From: Lactifluus volemus
Taxonomy: Eukaryota > Basidiomycota > Agaricomycetes > Russulales > Russulaceae
Assembly (NCBI GenBank): GCA_022376515.1
Contig: WTXI01000014.1
Location: 1-64,000, forward strand
DNA length: 64,000 nt
Reading direction: 5' to 3'
The notes under the pieces were generated by a model. The model was not told the origin of the DNA. It did not search any database and saw nothing but the letters and a program-made list of their open reading frames with translations. The translations under genes and the position numbers were made by a program. The first letter of the stretch is position 1. Each line of letters starts with the position of its first letter. Shown here one piece after another: positions 35,587 through 47,325 of this stretch.

Positions 35587-35895
35587 AGTAAATCCCCCAT
35601 TTGTTTCTATCTAGGTCTGTAGTCGTCGTTTGCTTTCATTAATTTTCGGTTAAATTAGCGATGTACAGTAGCATCTGCTACTTTCTCCTGCGCCATGACA
35701 TTTAAAGATTCCAGTGCCCTTCATGTTATCCTGTCATACAGCTCATACCTAGCAGTGTCTACAAGCCAACGGTGGTATACCCACTGCACACGCTGGAACA
35801 CACAGGTGAGTTCGAGAGTGTCATCGAGGGAAAGATTGGCAATGCTTCGCTACCTTTCATTGTGCAACTTCAGTTCAATTTGTGAGCGCATGTGA
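35587..35895. repeat. 3' module copy 3
   Basis: This is the unit 2 equivalent of copy 1, lying between F-box A' and the tail of F-box B'. It is not preceded by a four-helix gene. Confidence 0.65.
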
Positions 35896-36069
35896 ACCTT
35901 TGAATACATCTCAGATAGTAGTGGAGCACATAGTACGGAAACTGGTACAGTATTGAAGTGAAAAATATCGAAATATTCAGGCGCGGGAACTTTGGGTGAG
36001 GATTCAAGATCCATCACGTGGCCGAGATGGACTCGGGGTCGTGGCATGAGGAAGGGACAGCTCTGACCT

Positions 36070-39062
36070 TAGGCCACACCTCGGCATCGTGAGACTTGAA
36101 GAACGGAACCGTGACCAACTTCTCCTGCATCATGCCGTCCACCTTGGTAAATCTGGAGAAAGCTCCCAGCGTGGCACTCTACGCACCCAAATGGGATTTC
36201 AGCGCATGAACACGGTTCTAACCGCGTCTGCGCAAAGAACATAAGTAATGAACGCGGGTGTGTCGCACCTGACTCGGTCTCACCGCTGCCCCCTACTCTT
36301 CTGCAAGCCTCGACGAAGCAGCTCCGGCGGAATCCCGCAGATGGGGCCTGTTTTTCCCTTGCCCACACAACGGGCCATTGCGTGGCTGCGGAGGCCCTGT
36401 TTTCACAATATCGGGATGCGCGTGGGATCATGACTGCTTGTCCATTTTGCTTCCCAGCGTCCATCGGCGATGAGCCAGCCCCACGGTGCGAAAATGCCTA
36501 ACACCCAGGAGAGCACCATCGGCATCAATGTGAGTGCGAGTGCGGCGCGGGCGCAATAAGATGCTTGCTGTTCGGATAAGAGATCTTGCTTGCATGCATC
36601 GTTGCCAGATGAGCATTTTTGATGAGCCATCAACTTCCACTGCTGGAGGAAGTGGGCTCGTGCGTGCGTGCGTAGGCACGGACCCAAGTGACGCACTATA
36701 TCCGTGTTGCCACTGTTTCTGCCACCGCCAGGTGGTGTCGTGGTCGAGGCGAGTATGGTACCCTCCATGACTCGATCCGGCTCCCGCCAGTGGGAATTTG
36801 GTCGGGTCTACCAGAAAGGCAGCGCGGCAGCCGCTGCGGCTGATGTGTAGACAGCTGAAGAATAGTGCGCATCTGCAGCACTAGCTGCCACTATGGGAGC
36901 TTCCGTCTCTTCGCTTCGCTCTAGCGTTTCCGACCGCTTTCTACTCTTTATATGAATCCTCTTCGGACTCACTCGTAGAGTAGAATTTGAAGCTCCGAAT
37001 TGAGAAATGAAGGAAAACGAGTGGGGTAAATGCGAGAACGGGAAAGGACGAAAGTAGGCAAGCTGATGCCCTTACAACTGATCATTCTAACCTCCATAGT
37101 AATATAGCTACTAACTGCTACAATCAATGCTGAAACGTGTATGAGCGCGAGGAAATGACGAGTGGGCACGCTCGATCCTCGAATGAGACTGCAGTCTCAT
37201 AAAACGCGAGAGGGGGCCTCCGAAATAAGTAGAACTATCTAAAAGGAATGTAGGTCAGTTCGAAACATGAAAGGGTATGATAGAATGAATGGCCTGGGTG
37301 TCTGCACCCAACGGGGAGTTTTTCGTGATCCAATCCAGGCTACCCTCAGGGTGCCGATGACGATGGCATCTCCTTCCCCGGGCTCATCTGACCTCCTGCA
37401 GTCAATTCCCCTCGGCCCTTGGCATCCAACATCTCTTCCAAGGCCCCATTATGTTCCAATAACTCGTACTCCTCAGGCTTGGAGTACATTCACCGGCGTC
37501 GACTGAAAGGGATGATGTGTAATTTGGGAACAAGTAGGAATTTCGAGAGGTGACGAAGCTATCTGTGTGTTCCAAAGGACCTTGGTAGAGGGGTATTTCG
37601 CCAGAATAAGGCCTTTCCCAACGGTGGACAACGATAGGGTGATCGGAACGGCGACGTGCAGTTATGAATGGCGAAAACTCATTCTGGTCCGTGACTGCTT
37701 GATATTCCTCGAGGTAAAGATGGGCCGGCACAGGCAACACCTCCGTGACCGACTCCCCACTGAAAGCCGACGCGATGAATGATCGAGACTTGCGAGATAT
37801 ACACAAGGTCCGGACAGCGGCGAATGAGTGGAAAAGTTCTAGCCATTGTGTGTTGTCCATATCAACTCTTAAAGACGATTCCGATGATTCCAACAAGTGG
37901 AAGTACTCTTGGATGTCAAGCCGTTCGATTCTGGACAGGAGTGACGTAAAGTGGCTGCATATCTGTTCCACGGAGGAGACTTGCCATTCTATACCTTTGC
38001 ATCTGATTCGGAATAGAAAAGAACAGTGTAATGTTTCGCCTGGTGAACGAAGCGCAAACCGGATGCGGTTGTCGGTAAGCTCTATCACTGCTCGATCGTA
38101 TGATAGGAATATTGGTATATGATCAATGAATGAAGGGAGTTGTCGGATGTCAAAGACGAGTTGATTGAAGAACGCGATGTTGATCTTGTCGAGTATAGGA
38201 GCATCGATACTGGCCACTAGGTCCTCCAAGTACTCGCTGACACCGTGAAAGAGAAGCTCGATGAGAGTAGCGAGGACAGCACGTGTAAGCGGAGGTAGAT
38301 GTCTTGTCATTCGATCAGGGAAAGAAGCCGGCGACTCAAACCCGATGGAAAGGGAGGTGAGCCTGGTCAAGGCGGAGATGCAGGTAACCATCCCCTCAGG
38401 TGAAATGTAACCACTATGTGGCATCTGCAAAAGGGAGACGGGAAAGGTCACTGCAAGACAAAAGAAATTTGGGTAATGTCGGGAATGGAATGCGGTCCGA
38501 ATGGAGTGTTAGTAGAATTGGGGTGGATCCACATGAGACCAAATTGAAGACATGCCAGTGACGGAAATGGCTCCTGCATCACTGTGACCAAACGCTCCAG
38601 CGCCAGTGATTGTATATCAAAGATCCGAATCGCACGTATGCGGTCAGGGTGCTCCAGTGCAGCAATTATGTTATCCACACAAATGGCACCGACTGACCAT
38701 ATTTCAATAGGCAAAGGAGGCTAGATATCCAACGCCTCCTTCACAGGAGTATTTGTCTGGCACAAAAGGTGTAGATCAAGACGGAGTGGAGACGTGAACA
38801 CGATATATCGCCATCTATGGCAGACGTGCACTAGCTGATGCCACGCCATTGGCCGAGACAGATGATCCTCCGAGAGCTGTAAGCATTCTTTGAAGATGTC
38901 TAGGAGGACATCATCTGGGAGTTCAGAGATTTTAATACGTGCCACAGGCACTGGCAGTGGTTCCAGTGAGATATGATGTGCACATTCCAATGAATCATCC
39001 TTACTTAGTATCACGATGAGCACAACCCATAACACGTACCTTGTCCTTGAACCGTATTTAAT
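36070..39062 (-). pseudogene. F-box copy B' (decayed paralogue of copy B)
   Basis: The F-box is present (ISELPDDVLLDIFKECLQL, HQLVHVCHRWRYIV, TSPLRLDLHLLC), but at 38721 the tryptophan of LDIWPPLP has become TAG. A second break at about 38450-38520 (deletion after SLACLQ) shifts the frame. The rest (PHSGYISPEGMVTCIS to CTPSLRSTSYWN, 37402-38451) is open. The tail with PLMPMV-like and SHDAEV-like blocks continues to about 36070, as behind copy B. Confidence 0.75.
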
Positions 39063-39540
39063 TCCTTCCGGTTAAGTACACGTCTTGTGAATCTTAGAAG
39101 GCGTGTACTTTTGATTCGGAGAAGTTTTAGGTGGCGGATGATAGGCATTATCGATGTGGGCCGATGAGCGATATCGATGAGCACTGAGTGCGAATGTTAG
39201 GGATTCAAGGTTTCAATGCACGTATTAGATCTCACAGGAGAATGTGATGACAACAAAGAGGGGAGAACTAGGGCGGCTCAAGGGGTGGCTATATGGCTGA
39301 TGAAGAGGCTGTGTTCCCAGCCAACATGTATAAATTATTTTCCTTGAAAAGGTCTGTGGGGGTATTTGATACAGGCACCAGGAACAGTCAGTCGTCCGCG
39401 ACACATTAACACTTAGCTAAGTGATTCCCACGCACCACTCTGGCCTGCAACGGCTTGAGGGAGCACAGAAATTGGAAACAGAAGTGCATTCAGACGCGAG
39501 AACTACGGGTGAGGATTCAAGAACCATAGCTGAACAACAT
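39063..39540. other. Intergenic spacer of unit 2, no gene seen
   Basis: Equivalent of 28577-29069 with small deletions. No coding or RNA signal recognised. Confidence 0.4.
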
Positions 39541-40860
39541 CAATACAACACTACTGTACACCGAATATGAGGCATAAATATAGGAACACGGTTGAGGTGC
39601 ATGAGGAAAAGAAGCAAAACAAGGCAGGAAACGCATGGGATAGTAATCCCAACTGGCGAGATATATGCAAGGTCTGGACAGCAGTGAATGGGTAGAAAAG
39701 ATCTAGCCGTTGTGTGTTGTTCATGTCGACTTGTAAAGGCGATTCCAACAGGCCAATCTGTTCGATTCTGGACAGGAGGGTTGAACACTTGCCAACCTCC
39801 CCCCGCATCTGATTTCCAATATACAACGCTATCTCTGTTTGATTGTATAATATGAATATTGATGCATGATCGATGGACTGAAGGAGTTGTCGGGTGTCAA
39901 AGACGAGTTGATTGAAGAGTTTGATATTGACATCGTCGAGTCCAAGCAATGTTGTGCCGGTCGCATGACTGTCGCCGACTGTCACCGACTGTGACTTCTC
40001 GCAACCCAACATGACCACGACCTTATTGAGTGCCAGGGGGTGTCCCAGTATATTATGTAATGCAATTGATGTTTGCATAGTATGTACATATGGGATATCG
40101 TGTTCGCACAATGAGTTCTAAGTAGAATAGGTCTGATGTAGCCACGACTCTTGCGCGCAGAGGCAGGACCCCATGGCAGTGATGGCACCACCCAAAAGTC
40201 ACGCCGTTGACGACCTTTAGTGACTTTCTCACGATTTATGGTCAGTGACTTTGACCTCAGGTCGCCGACCGGCACAACACTGCCTCCAAGTACTCGCTGA
40301 CACCGTGGAAGCGGAAGTGGGAGCAACGAGGACAGCACGTGTAAGCGGAGGTGGATGGCAAGAAGTCGGCGATTCAAAACCGATGGAAAGGAACATGTGC
40401 GACGATACATAGAGTCGCGTTGAGATACACCCAGCATCATAAGACTTAACGAATATCACCAGCACCGCCATGACTTCTGGAGAAGCTCTCAGCACACGTA
40501 AATGCAAAAATGGGGTGCAAACAGAATGGTGCCTTTCTCCAAGCCTTGGCTAAGATGATACAGCAATAACCCTTTGACGGTCTATTGCTCTTCCGTTAGC
40601 ATGCGGCTGTGATGAGCGAACCTCACGGGCGAGAATGTCTGCCCAGGAGAGTACCATAGGCATCAGCGGGAGACGTGCGAGTGGGGCGCGGGCGCGATGA
40701 GATGCTGCCTAGAAGTTCTTGCCGGAAAGCAGAGGAGCGGATGATGAACGGTGGTGGAAAGGAACGCTCATTACCCATAGCCCAGGACATTAACCGATCA
40801 TTATTAGGGATTAGACCTGTTAGGAGGGAGTTGATTGTTGTACTTGTAGTACATGGGCCT
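39541..40860 (-). pseudogene. F-box family fragments C' and tail (unit 2)
   Basis: Matches fragment C and its neighbouring tail at 29070-30240, with further damage. An unrelated piece at about 39945-40265 interrupts the solenoid between ...DDVNIKLFNQLVFDTRQL and the SEYLED-equivalent near 40285. Confidence 0.6.
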
Positions 40861-41064
40861 CAACCCGATCGCTCGATCAAAAACGTAAGCAAGCAAAGAT
40901 CCCAAAACACATGAGGTTCATGACTTGATGCATGTTGTACGACACTTGTACTAGTACCATCCTGGATTCATTGTAAAGTGTGAAGCTATAGAGGGCGCTC
41001 CGCCGTGTTAAACATGTAATGCACCACGAGTCAACAGAAACTCCGAAACGAAGCGGAAGGCATT

Positions 41065-42434
41065 ACCTTGCTTGCAAGGTATCAATGTGGTCAAAAATTG
41101 ACCATGTGCCTTGCAGATTCAGCGAATTCTATTGGTCCGGATCATTTCCGATCAGTCTTCTGATTGGCAGATCTGTATGATTATGTCTCCATTTGGAGTT
41201 TGATGTTTGTAATTTGATATGCTTACAATATATTTTCTAACTGAGATAATTGGGATATGCGATATACTCATAGTAACTGTACACACACAGCACACAAACT
41301 TAGACTGTCAATACAACTCAAATTGAGGTACTTATAATCTGAGAAAGTAAGGCCCAGGGTTCATTCACCAAGGTAGTGCCGGAGTGGCACATGCAGGGGG
41401 CACCAAGGGGAGGTATCAGAGGGGGGGACTTGGGTGAGGGGTTGCAGCGGTGGTGCCCCGCAATGGCGGCATCGGGACAGCAGCAGCGGCAGGGTTGGGG
41501 GGTAGCGGCGGCGGCGGCGGTGGCGGGGTAGCACCAGCGACGGGCAATGGCGGCGGCATTGGGGTAGCAGCAACCACGGTGGGGTAGCGGCGGGAGTGTT
41601 GGGGTAGCAGTGGCCACGGCAGCGGTGACGAGGGGAGGGGGACCCGGGCAAAATGTTGGGGAGACGTCACACAAGTGCCCCAGTCGCAGGCGTCAGGCGT
41701 CGGACGGTCGCAAAAGCGACGCCCGAGCAACCATGACGCCATGGAATGTCCATGCGTAACGACCCCCTCAGTGCGGGCCATCCCTCAAAGGAAAAGGGAA
41801 ATCAGTGTAAGCAGTTAAAGAAAAAGTTACGACACACCGGCATGTACCATACTAACAAGAAATCAACGGAGTTGTAGTGGCAACAGGGGGCGGGCGATGG
41901 TGGCGATAGAGACAACCCGAGGGAGGAGGCGAAGATGGCGAGAGATGGCGAGAGAGGGGGGGGGGGGAAGACAGTGACAGCTGACACGAGAGGAGGCAGA
42001 GTGGAGGGCGGGTGATAGCGATGACAGCCTCAAAGGGGATGCGGACGCAGGGGACGAATGGAAGGTAAGGTAAGGGTCAGTGTAAGAAGTCAAAAAAAAA
42101 AATCTTGACACACTTGCATGGACCATGCTCACAGAGGCATGGGAGTACGTTGCCTGAAGAACCACCACATCCGCTCGTTGATGGAAGTGACACCTTTGAC
42201 TGTGTACTTGGCTTAGACCGTCAAACCCGCGTGAACGACGAAAATTTGTCGTCGCCCCCTCCCAGCGACACCGGCGTCCCTCGGGCCGGGGCCCCTACTC
42301 CCGGTCGGGAAGTCCCACCCCCTTGAGTACCCTGTCGACAATTGTTGATGGTGGGGCTCCATCGAGTTTTTTTGTTTGACTGGAATTAGATTGATCACAG
42401 AACCTTTTTCGTGCGACCCGCCTACAAGCAAGGT
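41065..42434. mobile_element. GC-rich insertion with short inverted ends (candidate non-autonomous transposon)
   Basis: Unit 1 has no counterpart. Left and right of this segment the two units align (GAAACTCCGAAACGAAG and AAAAACTCCGAAAACG). It begins ACCTTGCTTG and ends CAAGCAAGGT, a 10-bp inverted pair. The interior is a long purine-biased GC-rich stretch full of GGCGG and GGGGTAGC repeats. Parts (TCGGACGGTCGCAA, CGACGCC...ACGCCAT, TGACACAC..TGGACCA) resemble the interior of the hAT element at 57985-59310. About 30 bp beyond the right end is also absent from unit 1 and no clean target duplication was found. Confidence 0.45.
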
Positions 42435-42466
42435 CGATGTCGACACCCGTCGGCATTTCTAGTTAG

Positions 42467-43096
42467 TAAAAACTCCGAAAACGAAACTCAGCTTTTGGGC
42501 GCCTGTTGAATCTGCGCCAGCCGTACGCAAAACGACCACACACTGGCACGCATATAAGGACCATGCACTCACGAACTGCATACAAGCGACTCGGCTGTAC
42601 CTATGAAGCCATGAAGTTGCTGATTCAACGGTGGACATGGCAGTCCTCACCTCTGGCGATACAGCTCACCAGCACTCACCCCGGATCTACCACGTTCTCA
42701 TCTAACTTACTTTCGCTCTCCACGTGAACGATCAGCGGTCCCTGGGTTTATATACCTCACGATAGCCAGGTCACTCTGCCTACCAAAGGTAGGCAAAGTC
42801 ATTTTAGGTGGGTACAACAATGGCAGCGGCGTTACGCGTCATGATGCACGTGTAGGTGAATGTCAGGGTGTAGTCTGCGTGCAACTGTTCTATTTGATCG
42901 CCCCTATGCTCAATCAACTAATTGTCAGACAGCATTAGACCATTTCTGGTCGTCCGGGGACATAGCTACTTTATGTGGAAAGTAATGAGGGCGTAAAACA
43001 TGAGGTGATATGAGAGAGAGCACCGATTAAAAGAGCACCGTCTCTGTCACCTTCCCCGGGCAAACATCCCATCGCATTGGTATAGCATTGTGTACA
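42467..43096 (+). promoter_or_regulatory. Conserved upstream block of four-helix gene 2
   Basis: Equivalent of the copy 1 block but retaining GTCATTTTAGGTGGGTAC at about 42800. The CGATTAAAAGAGCACC element is at 43024-43051. Confidence 0.5.
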
Positions 43097-43744
43097 ATGT
43101 CGTCTCCTCAACCCGAGGTTTACTCAAACCCCTCAGGCTTGTCCTATGTGGATATGCTGCTCGGCTTCGGGAATGTTCCCCAATGGCACAACTTCCTCTC
43201 CTCCCTCTTCATCTGGATGATTACCACGGGTTTCATAACCATCCCTCCTGCATTGATCAGTTACTCGACGGGCAACAGCAACAAACAAACATCGAGCAAG
43301 GTCAAAGACACCTTGGTGCAATTCGTCCTGAATGAGCCACTGTATGTCCAGTTTCATTTTCACCGCTTTCAATGTTGATGTTGACCAATCACCAGGTTCG
43401 CGATCGGCGTCTCGATATTCTTCGTCGGCTTGATCGGGATGCTTTTGCTCACCCGCGTCCCCTATATGTTCTTGAAAAAGACGTATGCCTTGAAGGACAA
43501 CCATTTCTGGCTCCTCCACAAATACTACCTCCGTGTGGCCGAGGGTGGCGTGTATGGCCTGATCTCATTGTTCGTGAGCATCTTTGTCTCAGGTAACAAT
43601 CAGATGGACCCGCAAACCATCGCCGTCCTTACTATCACGTGCTTTATCACTGCCTTGTTCGGCCTGTTGACAGCCTGGTCGTATTTCAAGACGAGACAAG
43701 CGAGGAAGGCGCACGAAAAACCACGGCCTCAAGCCTCAAACTAA
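43097..43744 (+). CDS. Four-helix membrane protein, array copy 2
   Basis: Exons 43097-43341 and 43396-43744 give 197 residues. It is nearly identical to copy 1 but the loop after helix 1 is shorter (SYSTGNSNKQTSSKVKD) and the tail stops at RPQASN because of a small deletion. The copies are products of the tandem duplication, so their open frames suggest both are still constrained or that the duplication is recent. Confidence 0.75.
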
Positions 43745-43880
43745 GGAACCTTCGAGTCAGGCCGAGAAACTACAGGCTGAGGAGGCCTGAGCGCTGAGTG
43801 CCGAGGTCTGAGGCGCCCATTTCTCAGGTTCATCTTAACCATTTACGGAATCGCTAGTTCAAAGTATCTGGAAATTTCAC

Positions 43881-44175
43881 AATAGTAAATCCCCCATTTT
43901 TTTCTATCGAGGTCTGTAGTCGTCGTTTGCTTTCATTACTTTTCGGTCAATTTTAGCCATGTACGGTACCCTCTGCTACTTTCTCCTGCTCCATGACAAC
44001 TGAAGACTCCAGTGCCATCCATGTCAAATTTTACAATCGATGCCTAGTAGTGCCTGCGAGCCGGCAATGTATACCCACTGCGCACGCTGTAACACACATG
44101 TGAGTTATCGAGGGTGCCAAGGAGGAGGGAAAGATTGGTGACGCTTCGCTACCTTTCATAGTGCAACTTCAATTG
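43881..44175. repeat. 3' module copy 4
   Basis: It follows four-helix gene 2 at the same distance as copy 2 follows gene 1, and is nearly identical to it. Confidence 0.65.
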
Positions 44176-44394
44176 GGAGCGTTTATATACAAGTGACTGT
44201 GGTTACTAGTGCTCTAACAGTATAGTACTGACATTGAAGTAAAACTCGAAGCATCTGACGCGACCGGACTCAGCGCGACTCCTATGGGGTGAGGATTCAA
44301 GTCCATGGCTGAACAAGGGAGAGCGTCAGTGCACACTACACCGAATCCCATGCATAAAGATAGGAACACATTCTTCCAGGGATAGCGGTTAAAC

Positions 44395-46345
44395 GACGTT
44401 ACACCGCAACTTGGCACCGTAAGACTTGACAAACGTGGCCAACTTCTCCGTGTTGTCTGCTATGATATTTGAAGAAGCTCCCAGCACAGCTTAGAACCAC
44501 GCAAATGTGGACGTGTGCGCGAACCAGAATGAGCTTCTTCTCATACCTCTCGCCTCTTCTCCTTCAATTTCGTCTTCGTCCGGAGTCCTCTCCGGCTCTC
44601 CGCTGCTGGCGCCCATCTCCAAGTTATAAGTGAGCGAATCTGGCAACAACCCGCCGACGACCTGTTTTCCCTTGCTCAAACGAGGGACCTTTGAGCAACT
44701 CTGCCAGTGAAGCAGCGTCCTGCAAAACATCGAAGTCGTGCGTGCATTTCCCTATTCTTCCTGGCATCCCTCAGTGATAATCCAACTCACGATGAGGAAC
44801 CGGCCCTACGGCACGGAAACGCCGGCCCAGAAGAGCGCCACCATGATCAGCATCAGTGGGAAACTCGGATGTGCGAGCGTGGCACGGGTGCGATAAGTTG
44901 CTGTCTCCAATTGAGAGAACTTCCATCCACCAAAGCAAGAAGAACGGTTTGGAAGAGAAGCTGCCGGGCCGCCGCCGCCGCCGCCAGGTGGTGTCACAGT
45001 CGCGGTGCCCTCCATGACTCTGTCTGAGTCTGATAATTTGTCGGGGCTGCTGAGAGCGGTGTAAATTAAAAGTTTTAATGAGTGAACGGTGATGGTGCCC
45101 GAGGGGTCGTGGTGCGCATCTGCTGCAACTGTTGCTGGTATTGTGGGAGTTTTCTTGGCGTCGGATGATGGAGATGGTTCCGTGGCATAGAACTCTGTGC
45201 GTTCTGACGTAGTATCATTGTAGATGAGTCGTGCGAATGCACGATGTGACAGTGGGGAATAGATCAGGTGAATGTCTGAAGGCGGGATGTTCCTGTCCAG
45301 TGAGTCGCGGAGATCGACGTTGCATAAATCGTAAGACGCCGCAGAAAGCAAGTACGTCATCGAGCCTGTCTAAAGAAGGCATGAGGGAACCACGATCACG
45401 AGTTACACCCAAGCTCATGCCGATTCACTCAAGGTCTGAACAGCAGCGAATGGATAGGAAAATTCCAGCTACTGTGTGTTGTCCATACCGACTTTGCAAA
45501 GTCGATTTCAATAGGTCAGTCACGGTGTACCCTTGGATGTTAAGCCAATCTACTCTCCGCATCTGAGTTCCAACCTAAGAGGCTGGGGAGAAATATTCTC
45601 ATTGATGGTAGAAGCGAGACCACCATGTTAATCACGATGTCAAGGTAAGTGAACCGGGTCAAGGTGGAGACGCCTCTGACCATCACCTCAGGTGAGGGGT
45701 AACCACCGTGCGGTATATTGCGAAGGGAGAGCCTGGAAAGGTCATTGCAAGACAAACAAAGTTGAGGTGATGTCGGAAATGGAATGCGATCCAATGTGAG
45801 TGGTCGTACTCTCGAGGAGGAATCGGAGGATCCATGGGCTGAAGGGGAATCACGAACGTTGCTTGGACCAGCCATCAGAAATTCCAGCTGACCGTTCTTC
45901 TAAGCGTGACAACGTCATCTTTCATCGGCAAATTGTAAAAAAACACGCGCAGTTTCACCTGACTCATGATCTATCTTAAGACAAAGGTGTTCCAGTGTTG
46001 GAAATGGTTACTGCGTCACCATAATCAAACGCCCTGGTGATGAGCGTATTTTAAAGAACCAATTTTGCACACGGTCAGGGTGCTCGAGTGCAGCAATGAT
46101 GTTATCACCAAGCCTGAACTGAAGATCTCCGAGTCTAGTGCTAGACCATATTTTGATAGGCAGGGGGGGACTCGGACAGACACCCAACGGCTCCCTCACA
46201 GGAGTGATAGAGGTGCAGAGGAGGTGCAGATCGAGACGGAGTGGACAGTACGCAGCCCGGGCCTGAGAATTGGAACAGTCTAGGAGGACATTATCCGGCA
46301 GCACCCCAATGACTTACATTATCATCAACCACGTGAGCGCAACCC
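44395..46345 (-). pseudogene. F-box family remnant E' (unit 2)
   Basis: Paralogue of remnant E. The tail is better preserved: one open frame (44806-45360) runs from SAASYDLCNVDLRDSL through DKLSDSDRVMEGTATV to FPLMLIMVALFWAGVSVP, ending in a likely membrane helix. The solenoid part has an additional deletion, so the SEYLDD region of E is missing, and the F-box core is absent as in E. Confidence 0.6.
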
Positions 46346-46560
46346 ATAACACGTACCTCGTCCCTGAGACAGGGCATAATACAGTAGTACCAAACACATG
46401 ATCAACTATCCAACCTTGATTTGGTCTAGCCCATGTACTACTATCTTGTCTCTGGCCTCCTGGGAGAAATTCCCGAACACCGTATAGGTTCATGACGTGA
46501 TGCCTTTACCCAGCTATAGACACAGGTGAGGGCGCTCCGCTGGGAGTGAATAGAGGGCAG

Positions 46561-47325
46561 CAGAGTTTGAATATCCTCGTCACGGTGTGAATTGAAGCCA
46601 CCCATTCGGCCACACCCATCATTTGGACACTTTGTTATACTGTGTCTCGCTCATTTCTGGCTGATATTTGGCAGGTATCATATAGTAGATGTCTTTAAGG
46701 TATTTCAGGTGTTTGGAGGGCATGAAGTGTAGTTTTTAATGTCTGCTCGGTGTCTGCTCGGAGGGTTGAATCACGTGCTGTCCGAAGCTCATGAGTGTTG
46801 TACTAACTTGAACTTAATTAACGTGCTAACTACTACAGTAAAGTTGTATCTGCATCTCAACATGGCCACACACACATATAAGGTTCAGGCACGGACACTC
46901 GCAGAGTCACAGGCCTTACCTCCTGGTGCTACGGCTCACCCCTGGATCTACCACGTCCTCGTCTACTCGCTCTGCACGTCAATTCCAGATCAGCGGTCCC
47001 TGGGTTGTTGGTAAAGGTATCAGATTTTTACAGGAAACTATCGATATACCTCACGCTAGCTAGGTCACCCCTTGCCTACTAAGATGGGCAAATCATTTTA
47101 GGTGGGTACAACAATACGCCCCGTGCTGGCATCACCATTCGATTGTTCCTATGGTCAATCAATCATCAATCACCTTGATTGGTAGAGAGCATACTGTGCT
47201 AGACCGTTTCTGGATATTACTTCTCATGTCAGCTACTACTATGAGAGAGTATCGATTAAAAGAGCACCGTCTCTGTCACCTTCCCCAGGCAAATACCCCA
47301 TCTCATTGGTATCACACTGTGTACC
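46561..47325 (+). promoter_or_regulatory. Flank and conserved upstream block of four-helix gene 3
   Basis: From about 46930 this resembles the upstream blocks of the other copies (CAGATCAGCGGTCCCTGGG, TTTTAGGTGGGTACAACAAT at about 47095, CGATTAAAAGAGCACC at 47252-47280). It is more diverged than copies 1 and 2. The first 200 bp show nothing recognisable. Confidence 0.45.

Larger units (their letters stand above)
34723..46560. repeat. Tandem segmental duplication, unit 2
   Basis: It repeats the gene order of 21868-34722. It lacks the LINE, has lost most of F-box A (deletion at about 35086) and carries a GC-rich insertion (41065-42434). Its right end is set where similarity to 34690-34722 stops (GTGAATAGAGGGCAG). 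Confidence 0.7.
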
